Shown here piece by piece: positions 52,314 through 61,136 of a DNA stretch of 64,000 nucleotides (positions are counted from its first letter, which is position 1; every line of letters starts with the position of its first letter). The notes beneath the pieces are model-generated. The model was not told the origin of the DNA and ran no database searches. It saw only the letters and a program-made list of their open reading frames with translations. The position numbers were made by a program, and so were the translations under genes. The stretch is from Hallerella sp963660435 (lineage in GTDB: Bacteria > Fibrobacterota > Fibrobacteria > Fibrobacterales > Fibrobacteraceae). Location: the NCBI GenBank assembly GCA_963660435.1, contig CAVKYI010000005.1, positions 58,215 through 122,214 of the forward strand, written 5' to 3'.

Positions 52314-53723
52314 TTGAAATTTCTTGCCGTCAGCCCGGAATCCGGAGAATGGACCAAGCCTAGCCCACTAGGCGGAGCCGTAAACCAGCTCACACAGGCC
52401 AGCGCGCGCGCCGGCACGGAAACCCTGACGATTTCTCCGTTCTACCCGAGGCTTCTAGGCGACAACGCCAACTACCGACCGGTCTTCCAGGGCGTCGAGA
52501 AGTTGCGCAACATGCCCTTCGAAATCTGGGTCGGGAAAAACCTGCTTTACGCCTATGTCCGCTTCGACAGCTATTTCGACCGCCCCGCCATCTACGGGGA
52601 GAACAACAGTCCCTATGGCGACAACCACCTGAGGTTTTCCTACCTGGCTTCGGCGGCTCTCGCCTATGCGGACGCAATCCGTTTCAATCCGACGATTCTC
52701 TGCGGGCACGACTGGGGCGGAGCCCTGATAGCCCCGATAGCGAAAACGGTCTATCCCGAAGCGTTCGGCAATACGCCTTTCTTCTTTACCGTCCACAACA
52801 TCACCTACGACTTCCACGTCACCGAGTCGGAAATCGAGCGTATCGGTCTGCCGCGGCAGGATTTCAACATGGACGGCTACGAATTCTGGGGAAAGGTCAG
52901 CCTGCTCAAGGCGGGGATCTTTTACGCAAGGAAAGTCCTGCTTCCGTCTCCCGGATACTGCGACGGGATTATCAACGACCATCTCGGCGGCGGGCTTTCG
53001 GGATTCCTCGTCCAGAACAGGGAAAAGCTCAAGGGCATCCAGTTCGGGCTGAACTATCCGTTCTGGGACTTCAACGCGAAAGCTACCCAGCCGATCGAAA
53101 TCGCGAAGAAAGCGGCGCGTTCCACGCTGGAATCGCTCCTCGGAAAAAGCTTCGACTTCCGGATGGTCATGTTCTGCAACCTCGGTCCCGAATCCGGACG
53201 GACGTCCGAAACCCTAGCGACCCTGCTCGGAGACATCAACAAGCTGAACGTTTTCATCGTCATCGGGGCGGAAAGGGACAGCCAGGAATGGAACTACTAC
53301 AATTCCGTGGCAAGCCAGGAACATTCCCACATGGCCGTCATGGAAATAAGCCAGGCGGACAATCTGGCTGTCCGGACAGCGCTTGCCGGTTCGGACATCC
53401 TGTTCGCTGCGAATCCCACGGAGCCTTCCGCGAGCATGATTCTAAAGGCCCTCGCCTGCGGGACGATTCCCCTGACCGGTCGCGACGTCGGCTGCGCGAA
53501 CCTGCTCTCCAACTATGTCGGGGACTTTTCTTCGGCAAACGCGATGCTCGTCGATGACTCCACGGCCCCGGACCAGATGATTCGAAAGTTCAAGAACGCG
53601 GTCCAGCTCTACAGTTCGAACCCCGAGAGCTGGAACTATCTAGTAAGAAACGCTTACCAGTTCCGCTACGAGTGGGACCGGACGATTTCGCAATACATCC
53701 TCACGTTCGGCGAAAACACCTAG
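52314..53723 (+). CDS. Divergent GT5 (glycogen/starch synthase-like) protein
   Basis: About 469 residues with a GT5 outline. The start MKFLAVSPESGEWTKPSPLG corresponds to the synthase N-terminus; later segments include LCGHDWGGALIAPIA, FFFTVHNITYDFHV, EKLKGIQFGLNYPFWD and TEPSASMILKALACGTIPL. The ADP-glucose motif KTGGL is changed to KPSPLGG, and the conserved RLxxQKG region reads NLGPESGRTSE, so several donor-binding residues are altered. It may use another donor or be non-catalytic. The start is TTG at 52314, 6 nt after a GGAG; there is no nearby ATG. It overlaps the convergent lipoprotein gene by 4 nt. Confidence 0.75.
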   Translation: MKFLAVSPESGEWTKPSPLGGAVNQLTQASARAGTETLTISPFYPRLLGDNANYRPVFQGVEKLRNMPFEIWVGKNLLYAYVRFDSYFDRPAIYGENNSPYGDNHLRFSYLASAALAYADAIRFNPTILCGHDWGGALIAPIAKTVYPEAFGNTPFFFTVHNITYDFHVTESEIERIGLPRQDFNMDGYEFWGKVSLLKAGIFYARKVLLPSPGYCDGIINDHLGGGLSGFLVQNREKLKGIQFGLNYPFWDFNAKATQPIEIAKKAARSTLESLLGKSFDFRMVMFCNLGPESGRTSETLATLLGDINKLNVFIVIGAERDSQEWNYYNSVASQEHSHMAVMEISQADNLAVRTALAGSDILFAANPTEPSASMILKALACGTIPLTGRDVGCANLLSNYVGDFSSANAMLVDDSTAPDQMIRKFKNAVQLYSSNPESWNYLVRNAYQFRYEWDRTISQYILTFGENT

Positions 53724-54871
53724 TCTTCCTTGCACCAGACGGTCGGGGAAAGTTTCGGACGGACTGTCGATACCCTTGCGTGATAAAGGGAATCCGGATC
53801 CATCTGCGTGACGCCGATGACTCCGTCCGCAATCCGGGCGTTCAGATTGTCCACATCCCCCCACGGCTTGTTGTAGCCTGTTCCGTAACCGCCCGCATCG
53901 TAACCGGCGTCGGCAAGAACGGGACGCTGCAGCAAGTCGGCGATTCCCTTCCACGTGGCGATGTTTGCCGTGCGAATCCTTTCGTGTGCCGCGGCGGTTC
54001 TACCCCCGGAAGTGCTTGCGAAATCCACCTTGGACAGATCGAAGTTCGAATACCACGCTTCCTGGTCGAGAACCCACGGGGAAATGTCGATGGCTATCTT
54101 GGACGCGGGCAGGTACGCCTTGATGGTATCGACGATTTGCGAAAAATAGACGCCCATCGTCGAATCGGGAATGCCGCCGCCGTTTTGCGCGAAGTTTCCA
54201 TGATCGCTCGCCTTTTCCGCCTGGGCGCTCCCCGACTCGGAATACTGGTAGAAGTCCGGTTCGATGAGCCAGATAAACTGCACCGTGTCCGGATCCTGCC
54301 CGACAGAGAACTCGATATAGTCGCGAAATCCCGACGCGTATTCCCGGTAGCGATACAGAATGGAGTCCTGGAAATAGTTCCGGATAAGTTCCGCCCCGTC
54401 CGTACAGTGGTTCGGGGTGACAAAGGCGCCGTCTATCTTGGTGTCGCAATCGACAAGCCCTTGATCCTTGCCGAATTCCGCGATCACGTAGGCGTAAATC
54501 ATCGGCGTAGCGTGTACCTGGCGCGTCACGTCGAACATCCGCGATTCGAACGAGTTGAAGTAATCGTTGTCGCCAAGCCAGACCGAAATGTAGTCGAGAC
54601 CCGCGTAGAAGGCGGAATCCTCGTGAGCGGACTGCCAGCCCGCGCCAAAGTTGAAGCGGCAGGGGTCGAAACCCGGACTGTGCACAAAGAGGGAAGACGA
54701 ACTTTCACCGAAAGAAGAGGAAGACGAAAGGTCCCGGATTTCCGACGAGGACGGATTTTCCGCGGAAGAAGTTCCGGTATCGTCGCCATTGTCTGGCCTT
54801 GACACGCTTTCCGAAGAGCAGGAAGCAAGAAGCGCGCCTACCGCGCACAGGACAAGTTTTCGCCAGCGCAT
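53720..54871 (-). CDS. Serine-linker lipoprotein with a glycosidase-like fold
   Basis: A 383-residue lipoprotein: signal peptide MRWRKLVLCAVGALLASC, then a serine-rich linker (SSSSSFGESSSS) common in Fibrobacter surface proteins. The rest may be a TIM-barrel-like enzyme: FIWLIEPDFYQYSES resembles the IEPD motif of GH6 enzymes, with DISPWVLDQEAW and FASTSGGRT strands. The family is not certain, and I cannot name the substrate. It overlaps the convergent GT5 gene by 4 nt and is divergent from the kinase gene. Confidence 0.55.
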   Translation of the reverse strand: MRWRKLVLCAVGALLASCSSESVSRPDNGDDTGTSSAENPSSSEIRDLSSSSSFGESSSSLFVHSPGFDPCRFNFGAGWQSAHEDSAFYAGLDYISVWLGDNDYFNSFESRMFDVTRQVHATPMIYAYVIAEFGKDQGLVDCDTKIDGAFVTPNHCTDGAELIRNYFQDSILYRYREYASGFRDYIEFSVGQDPDTVQFIWLIEPDFYQYSESGSAQAEKASDHGNFAQNGGGIPDSTMGVYFSQIVDTIKAYLPASKIAIDISPWVLDQEAWYSNFDLSKVDFASTSGGRTAAAHERIRTANIATWKGIADLLQRPVLADAGYDAGGYGTGYNKPWGDVDNLNARIADGVIGVTQMDPDSLYHARVSTVRPKLSPTVWCKED

Positions 54872-54999
54872 AGAAATCTCCTATCGAATGCCACACAATT
54901 CCGCAAGTAAATTTACATAAAGATTCCACATAGGAAAACACGCGGGAGAATTTTTCGGGTCTTTCGAGCGGGGCCTTGCATTTTCTATATTTTTTCGAT

Positions 55000-56049
55000 A
55001 TGGCAACGGATGAAACCAAAACCCAAGACGGGACCAAGACGGGCACGAGAAAGCGTACGAAGCCGGCAAAAATCGGCGGATACCAGCCGATAAGAAAGAT
55101 CGGGCAAGGCGCCATGGGAGACATCTGGCTTTGCGAAGATCCGTCGCTGTGCCGTCCGGTGGTCGTGAAGCAGATGCTGCCGAGTCTGCGGGGCTATGAC
55201 GACCTCATCCAGCGCTTCAAGCGGGAATGCGTCCTGCTTGCGAACCTGCACCATCCGAACATCGTGCATCCCTATGCGCTCTGGCAGGAACGCACGGGAA
55301 AGCTCGCCCTTGCGATGGAATATGTCGATGGAAAGAACTTTCGGGAAATTCTCGACGTGCAAAGCCGTCCGCCGATCTGGGTGACGCTCTATCTTCTCCA
55401 CGAAATCCTGCAGACATTAATTTGTGTACACGCAAACCAGATCATCCACCGCGACCTGAAGCCTTCGAACATGATGGTAGAAAAGAACGGACGCGTGCGA
55501 CTTCTCGACTTTGGAATCGCGCGAGACGCCAGTCCGGGGCAGGACATGACGCTCCCGGGAAGCGTTCTCGGGACAGCGGCCTACATGAGTCCCGAGCAGG
55601 TCAAGGGATTTACCGTCACCTATGCTTCGGACATTTTCAGCCTGGGAATCATCGCCTGCGAGATGGTCATGGGAAAGAACCCTTTCCGCGGCGAATCGAT
55701 GGAACTCACGTCGCAGTATATCCTGAACCTGAAGCTGAAGGCAAACAACTTTCCCCCGGGAACGCCCTACCGCCTGCGCCGCTGGATCCTGAAATGCCTC
55801 GAAAAGAAGCCGCAGGACCGCTTTCATTCGACAAAGGAGGCGGCGGATTCCCTCGCCGAGATTATGGACGGCTATCCGCGGCAGCTCGACATTCCCCTGC
55901 GCGAATGGCTCACGGCGACGATGCGGAACGAACCCTTGCCGGAACTTCCCAGGAATTCCCGGATGACGGTTTTCAAGATTGGAATCGGAATGGGAGCCTT
56001 TGCCGGCGCCCTGCTCGCCACGTTCATCACGGCTCTAGTCTGCCGCTAG
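55000..56049 (+). CDS. Membrane-anchored Ser/Thr protein kinase
   Basis: A 349-residue Hanks-type kinase. Visible are the glycine loop KIGQGAMGDIWLCED, lysine in RPVVVKQML, catalytic HRDLKPSNMMV, DFGIARDAS and the APE-like YMSPEQVKG, followed by FSLGIIACEMVMGKNPF. A C-terminal membrane segment (GIGMGAFAGALLATFITAL) places the kinase on the cytoplasmic face with almost no outer part. The ATG at 55000 starts after a basic, low-complexity leader. cvpA follows by 9 nt, so both are one transcript. Confidence 0.88.
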   Translation: MATDETKTQDGTKTGTRKRTKPAKIGGYQPIRKIGQGAMGDIWLCEDPSLCRPVVVKQMLPSLRGYDDLIQRFKRECVLLANLHHPNIVHPYALWQERTGKLALAMEYVDGKNFREILDVQSRPPIWVTLYLLHEILQTLICVHANQIIHRDLKPSNMMVEKNGRVRLLDFGIARDASPGQDMTLPGSVLGTAAYMSPEQVKGFTVTYASDIFSLGIIACEMVMGKNPFRGESMELTSQYILNLKLKANNFPPGTPYRLRRWILKCLEKKPQDRFHSTKEAADSLAEIMDGYPRQLDIPLREWLTATMRNEPLPELPRNSRMTVFKIGIGMGAFAGALLATFITALVCR

Positions 56050-56058
56050 GCGAAAAGC

Positions 56059-56682
56059 ATGGAAGCGAACTGGATAGACATTTTTTGCGGATCGGTCCTG
56101 CTTGTTCTCACGGGTCTTGGCCTTTACTTTGGGCTCGCGAAGACTCTCGTGCATCTGCTCGCCTGGCTGGGCGGAGCGCTCGGCGTCATCTACGCGCCTG
56201 AATTCATCGGACCGTTCCTCGCAAGCAACTTTGCTTTTTCCGAAACGGCGACCGTCATTTTTTCGCGGGTTCTCGGATTTCTCTTGCCGTTTATCGCGCT
56301 GCGGATTCTCGGACATTTCATCAACAAGTTCATCAAGCGGCATCTTTCTCTTCCGAACGCGCTTGCGGGAGGGGTGCTCGGACTCGCGAAAGGACTCATC
56401 CCGTGTCTGCTCCTGCTTTCGACGCTCTACCTGCTTCCGCTCACGGGGAATCTCGAAAAGACGCGCGACGGTTCCGTATCCTACGCGGTCTATACCCGCA
56501 TTCTCGAAAGATCCGGCGCCGAGGAAAAAATCCAGAACGCACAGGATTCCCTGCAAAGACGCGTTTCCGACAAGGTGAACGAGACGCTCGACAGCGCGAA
56601 GACCCGCGCGAGGGAATCCGCGGAAAAGGCGGTCCGCGAAACGGTCGAAGAGACTATCCAGAAAAGACAGTCCAAATGGTGA
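56059..56682 (+). CDS. cvpA: CvpA family membrane protein
   Basis: A 207-residue inner-membrane protein with four hydrophobic segments (DIFCGSVLLVLTGLGLYFGL, LLAWLGGALGVIYAP, VLGFLLPFIALRILGHFI, GGVLGLAKGLIPCLLLLSTL), the CvpA pattern, and a charged helical tail of about 70 residues (KVNETLDSAKTRARESAEK). CvpA proteins affect envelope stress tolerance and colicin V export; the mechanism is unclear. The gene follows the kinase by 9 nt, so the tail could be a kinase target, which is inference. Confidence 0.85.
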   Translation: MEANWIDIFCGSVLLVLTGLGLYFGLAKTLVHLLAWLGGALGVIYAPEFIGPFLASNFAFSETATVIFSRVLGFLLPFIALRILGHFINKFIKRHLSLPNALAGGVLGLAKGLIPCLLLLSTLYLLPLTGNLEKTRDGSVSYAVYTRILERSGAEEKIQNAQDSLQRRVSDKVNETLDSAKTRARESAEKAVRETVEETIQKRQSKW

Positions 56683-56810
56683 ATTTTTCGGAAGTTGCGT
56701 GACTATGCACGGAAGTTCCGGAAGATTTTTGACTAAAACATAAATAAATTCTATATATACAATCGGAAAAACCATACCAACTGCACATATTTTCCGAAAA
56801 CGGTTGCAAT

Positions 56811-58106
56811 ATGAACAAAAGGATTGAAAGAAGCGCATGCCTCGCGCGGTTAATCGCGAAACGCGACAACGGACTAGTCAAAATCATTACCGGAGTTAGA
56901 AAATGCGGAAAATCCTACCTGCTCTTTACGCTATACCGACAGCATCTTCTCGAAAACGGCGTTTCCGACGAACAGATCGTCTCTCTGGCACTGGACAACA
57001 TTCTAAACGCGAGATATCGCGACCCGACAGTTCTTGCGGAATACCTAGACGCCCGAACAAACGCGGACGGAAAACGGTATTACGTTTTTCTTGACGAAAT
57101 CCTGTTTGTCGGAAAAAAGAAGATTCAGGACAACCCGGAAATTTTCGTTACGTTTTACGACGTTCTGAATTCCCTTTTGCAAAAGGGCAATACGGACATC
57201 TATGTAACCGGAAGCAATTCCAGAATGCTTTCTAACGATGTCGCTACCGAGTTTCGCGGCAGAGGCGACGAGCTCCACATCGGTCCGCTCTCATTTTCGG
57301 AATTTTATTCATACCTTGGCGGAGACAAAACCTCGGCATTTGCGGATTACCTGGCCTATGGCGGCCTTCCCATGACCGTATTCCAGACCGATGCGGCAAG
57401 CAAAAAGAAATACCTCGCGGATCTGTTCCGGGAGACCTATCTGAAAGACATTCTGGAACGGCACCGAGTTACATTTCCAAATACGCTCGAATTGATTGCG
57501 GATGCACTGTGTTCCGCAATCGGCTCGCTCACCAACGCAAGCAAAATCGCGAACACGCTCAAAACCGAAAGCCACATAAGAATCGACAGCGAAACCATCG
57601 GGACCTATCTTGGATACTTGACGGACGCCTATCTGTTCAGCAGATCCAACCGTTACGACATAAAGGGACGAAAGTATTTTTCCTACCCAAGCAAATTCTA
57701 TTGCGTGGATACCGGACTTCGAAACGCCCGCCTGAACTTTAGACAACAGGAAGAAAGTCACCTGATGGAGAACGTTATCTACAACGACCTGTGCCGGCGC
57801 GGTTACTCGGTCGATGTCGGCGTCATCGAAACCATCGAAGCTTCCGGCAAATCCCGAAAACGCAGCTTCTACGAGATTGACTTTGTCGTCAACGCGGAAA
57901 ATGCCGGCGAGAAATACTACATCCAGTCGGCACTGCACCTAGACACTTTAGAAAAGGCGGAGCAGGAAATTCGTCCTTTTCTCAAGCTTTCGAACGATTT
58001 CACCCGGCGACTCGTGATTACAAAGTCACCCATGCCCGCATGGACGGACAACTACGGAATCTTGCACATCGGAATTTACGACTTTCTGTTACAGGAAAAG
58101 CTTTAG
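56811..58106 (+). CDS. ATPase with AAA_14 and DUF4143 domains
   Basis: A 431-residue protein of the common AAA_14/DUF4143 type. Walker A is IITGVRKCGKSYLLFTLY (about residue 25), Walker B is YYVFLDEI, and GSNSRMLSND is a sensor-like segment. The DUF4143 part has the pattern YEIDFVVN near residue 355, similar to PD-(D/E)xK nuclease-like cores. These genes are frequent, mobile and of unknown function. The ATG at 56811 follows a 128-nt gap with AT-rich promoter-like sequence. No partner gene adjoins it. Confidence 0.87.
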   Translation: MNKRIERSACLARLIAKRDNGLVKIITGVRKCGKSYLLFTLYRQHLLENGVSDEQIVSLALDNILNARYRDPTVLAEYLDARTNADGKRYYVFLDEILFVGKKKIQDNPEIFVTFYDVLNSLLQKGNTDIYVTGSNSRMLSNDVATEFRGRGDELHIGPLSFSEFYSYLGGDKTSAFADYLAYGGLPMTVFQTDAASKKKYLADLFRETYLKDILERHRVTFPNTLELIADALCSAIGSLTNASKIANTLKTESHIRIDSETIGTYLGYLTDAYLFSRSNRYDIKGRKYFSYPSKFYCVDTGLRNARLNFRQQEESHLMENVIYNDLCRRGYSVDVGVIETIEASGKSRKRSFYEIDFVVNAENAGEKYYIQSALHLDTLEKAEQEIRPFLKLSNDFTRRLVITKSPMPAWTDNYGILHIGIYDFLLQEKL

Positions 58107-58121
58107 GGAACCTCTAAGAAT
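58101..58121. repeat. Dispersed palindromic motif, copy 2
   Basis: CTTTAGGGAACCTCTAAGAAT, overlapping the ATPase stop. It matches the copy at 63898 at most positions outside the centre (GA for TC). It lies at the end of a gene, like copy 1. Confidence 0.4.
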
Positions 58122-58188
58122 CGCCTTGGTCAAGAAATTCGAGCGAGACCAAGCGATGGCAGGGATGAACGACATAAATCCCCACCCG

Positions 58189-58231
58189 AAAAAGCAAAAG
58201 AAAACCGAGAACAGCTTCCTTTTGCCTTTTT
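58189..58231. terminator. Bidirectional terminator between convergent genes
   Basis: CAAAAG pairs with CTTTTG, flanked by A5 on one side and T5 on the other, in the 146-nt gap between the ATPase gene and the PL11 gene. The T run serves the plus strand; the A run is a T run for the minus strand. Confidence 0.5.
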
Positions 58232-58252
58232 ATGGTGTTGTGTGGAGAGAGT

Positions 58253-61036
58253 TTAGTGGAGCTTGTTCGCAAATGTCCGGGCAAGGAGCCTTCCGCCGGA
58301 AGAGAGCGTGAGAACATACCTACCCGCGGGGAGGGCGTTCCACTCCGCAAAGAGGGCGCCCTCGCTTTCGACCGAAACGTTCAAGAGCCTTTTGCCTTCC
58401 AGATCATAGACGGATAGCGCGGAGCGCACGGGCACGCGGTAGAGAACTTCGCCATGGGAAACGGAGAGCGATGCCGTCGAGAAGAGACGTACTTCGCCGA
58501 TTTTCGTCGTTTCGCCGGAAGATTCGTTCCAGAGGCTTACGCCGTCGACGTCAAACTCGAACGCGTCAAGATTCGGGCCTCCGTTCGCATCCATCGATAC
58601 GAGGCGAATCGTGTTCTTTCCCGCAACGAGCGTGACGGGAACCGTGACGGAATCGTAAGCGGTCCAGCTGCCCGACGCAAAGTGTACGACGCCGAGAGTT
58701 TCACCGTTCCATTCGAGGAGCATCGTGCGCTCCGCCGTGCCGCCATTCGCAAAGCGGAGCGTGAGGTTCGCGCTTCCGGAAGCTTCCGAGCGAAGCGTCC
58801 AGAGTCCGTAGCTGCTTGCGCTGTTTTCGAAATTGTAGTATCCGCCATCGAGGAATCCCACGTTCGTATTTTCGAACGAACCTAGACCGGAATCCGGAGC
58901 GGACGCATCGACTGCCGAAAGGACCTTTCCCGGGATGGACGTGGGAGCGTTTTCGACCACCTGGATGTAGCCCGAACGCGTTGCCGTTTCGCCTTCGCCG
59001 CCCGTCGTCGCGACGGTAAACGTAAAGGTTCCGGTTTCCGTCGGCGTTCCGGAAATATGGATTTTTCCGCCTTCGAGCCTTGTCGCGATTCCGGACGGAA
59101 GCCCGCTTGCGAGTGCGCCCGAACAGTGGGAATAGGCGTAGGCGAAAGGTACTATCGAATCGCCGAGGTAAACCGTCTGGCGCGAAGATCCGGCACCGTT
59201 CTTGACGAGAAGCGGAGCCTGTACTTCGCCGACCAAGGTGATGTCGGGCGTGGGAACCTTGCCGGATCCGAGCCAGAAGCCGAGATGCGGCGGCTGGTTG
59301 TATGCCGTGTTCTGCCAGGAGATGGCGAGCCTGTAAATCGGGTCGTGCATCAGCGTATAGACGCGGTGCGTCGTCGGAATCGTCGTCGTGTAGAGGAAAA
59401 GGTGCGAATCGTCGTGCGTGATGACTTCTTCGCGCCAGTCGCCGAGGATGTCCGCCGAAAGATTCGGAGTCGCCTTGGTGCTGTTGCAGGAGCTGCCGTC
59501 AAGGGTTATCAGGTTCGTGCTTTTCGCCGTCGAAGAATTCCACTTGCTGATCGTTACGTTGTCGAGAAGCTCGTCAAGGAGGTCGCCGTCCCAGTAGATG
59601 CGGAAGTTGTAGGAAGGCCGCGACGAAGCGAGCTGCGTTCCCTTGGCGGAATAGGTGTTCCAGTTTGCGGCGGACCACAGCTCGTATCCGCGGGAAGTGG
59701 AATCGACATCGGCCGCGACGCCGCGCCCGTTGTCGCCCGAGCTCGTCTCGCGCCAAAGGATCTTTCCGGTCGCGGCACTGTGAATCTCGTAGCCGTAAGG
59801 CTTTTCTTCGTGAACGGTCCACACTTCGAGCCCTTCGACGTCCGGGTCGAGGTCGCCGAGGTGCATCGCGTCTCCATGACCGTAGCCTACGCGGTACATG
59901 AACTTTCCATCGTGATCGACGGCACAGTTCCCTTCGATGATTTCATCCTTGCCATCGTTATCGACATCGCCCGCCGCCAGGTTGTGGTTTCCCTGGCCGT
60001 AGCATTCCTTGCCGCTCGTCGCCGCATTGTAATACCAGCGCTGAGTAAGATTCGTCCCGTCCCAGTCGTAGGCGGTAATCGCCATCCGCGTATAGTAGCC
60101 GCGCTGAAAGACCATGCTCGGCTTTACACCGTCGAGATAGGCGTTTGTCGCGAGAAAGCGATCGACGCGATTTCCATAGGAGTCGCCCCAGCTCTTGACC
60201 GTTCCGCGGGCCGGGTTATAGTTCACCGTCGCCATTTCCGCACCGGTCTTTCCGTTGAAAATCGTGAGAAACTCGTTCCCGGAAAGAATGTAGCCGTTGG
60301 AGTTCCGATAGTCCTTGCCGTGGTCCTCGCTTGCGGCGGGGCCTTTCGACAGATACTTTCCCGTGCCGTCCCTTGTGCCCGGAGCCGTCTTCATCGCGAC
60401 TTCGGCAAAGCCGTCCGAATCGTAGTCACCGACGAGTATTTGCGTGTAATGGGCTCCCGCGCGAATGTTCACGCCGAGATCGATTCGCCAGAGCTTTGTG
60501 CCGTCGAGCTTGTAGGCATCGACATAGACGTTCCCCGTATAGCCTTTCTGGGAATTGTCCTTGGAATTTGACGGATCCCACTTGAGCACCAGTTCGTATT
60601 CGCCGTCACCGTCAAGGTCTCCCACGGCAATGTCGTTTGGCGTGTAAGTGTAGCTTCCGCTCTTGTTCGTTCCGCCGGCAGGGCGGTCCAGATTGATGGT
60701 TAGCTTTTGGGATGCCCACACCGAAACGCTTTTGTCCGCATTCTGCTCGGATCCGTTCAAGACGGGGCGAACTTCATAGACGGACGATATCGTGCCCAGA
60801 GGATCGGTGTAGTTCGTAGAAGTCGCAATGGGCGACGAATTGACTTTCGAACCGTCGCGGTAAAGGTTGAACGAGATGCTTTCCGGATCCGTTCCGAACA
60901 TTCGCCAGCTCAGATAGACGCCGCCCGAGACCTTGACGGCGACAAGTCCGCGGTCAAGACGCTCCATTTCGCGCGCCGCATTCGAAAGTCCCGCAAAGAG
61001 CAGTACGACAGATACTACAAATCCCAGTTTTTTCAT
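58253..61036 (-). CDS. Secreted rhamnogalacturonan lyase (PL11) with CBM35-like module
   Basis: A 927-residue secreted enzyme with signal peptide MKKLGFVVSVVLLFAGLSNA. The PL11 fold covers about residues 25-590 (MERLDRGLVAVKVSGGVYLS; calcium-site-like NDIAVGDLDGDGEYELVLKW and AAGDVDNDGKDEIIEGN; GDWREEVITHDD). It cuts rhamnogalacturonan I by beta-elimination. An Ig-like spacer, a CBM35-like carbohydrate-binding region and a C-terminal sorting-tail-like domain (ALSVYDLEGKRLLN) follow. The ATG at 61036 has a GGAG ribosome binding site. Next to the GH43 gene, it points to pectin side-chain degradation. Confidence 0.92.
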   Translation of the reverse strand: MKKLGFVVSVVLLFAGLSNAAREMERLDRGLVAVKVSGGVYLSWRMFGTDPESISFNLYRDGSKVNSSPIATSTNYTDPLGTISSVYEVRPVLNGSEQNADKSVSVWASQKLTINLDRPAGGTNKSGSYTYTPNDIAVGDLDGDGEYELVLKWDPSNSKDNSQKGYTGNVYVDAYKLDGTKLWRIDLGVNIRAGAHYTQILVGDYDSDGFAEVAMKTAPGTRDGTGKYLSKGPAASEDHGKDYRNSNGYILSGNEFLTIFNGKTGAEMATVNYNPARGTVKSWGDSYGNRVDRFLATNAYLDGVKPSMVFQRGYYTRMAITAYDWDGTNLTQRWYYNAATSGKECYGQGNHNLAAGDVDNDGKDEIIEGNCAVDHDGKFMYRVGYGHGDAMHLGDLDPDVEGLEVWTVHEEKPYGYEIHSAATGKILWRETSSGDNGRGVAADVDSTSRGYELWSAANWNTYSAKGTQLASSRPSYNFRIYWDGDLLDELLDNVTISKWNSSTAKSTNLITLDGSSCNSTKATPNLSADILGDWREEVITHDDSHLFLYTTTIPTTHRVYTLMHDPIYRLAISWQNTAYNQPPHLGFWLGSGKVPTPDITLVGEVQAPLLVKNGAGSSRQTVYLGDSIVPFAYAYSHCSGALASGLPSGIATRLEGGKIHISGTPTETGTFTFTVATTGGEGETATRSGYIQVVENAPTSIPGKVLSAVDASAPDSGLGSFENTNVGFLDGGYYNFENSASSYGLWTLRSEASGSANLTLRFANGGTAERTMLLEWNGETLGVVHFASGSWTAYDSVTVPVTLVAGKNTIRLVSMDANGGPNLDAFEFDVDGVSLWNESSGETTKIGEVRLFSTASLSVSHGEVLYRVPVRSALSVYDLEGKRLLNVSVESEGALFAEWNALPAGRYVLTLSSGGRLLARTFANKLH

Positions 61037-61083
61037 CTGCAATCTCCTGACAGATTTCATTAAAATAATCCGAAGGGAAAACG

Positions 61084-61126
61084 AAAATCCCGATTCGGGA
61101 ATTTTCCATTGTCCAGGGACAACGGG
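61084..61126 (-). terminator. Two hairpins after the GH43 gene
   Basis: On the minus strand CCGTTGTCC pairs with GGACAATGG, then TCCCGA pairs with TCGGGA with a short T run after it. Together they sit between the GH43 stop and the PL11 start and look like a weak terminator. Confidence 0.45.
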
Positions 61127-61136
61127 AGCGTTTTGG

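Noticed and set aside
59057..60571. A 504-codon plus-strand open frame inside the PL11 gene
   Set aside because: Antisense to a well-conserved secreted enzyme; no domain or start signal.
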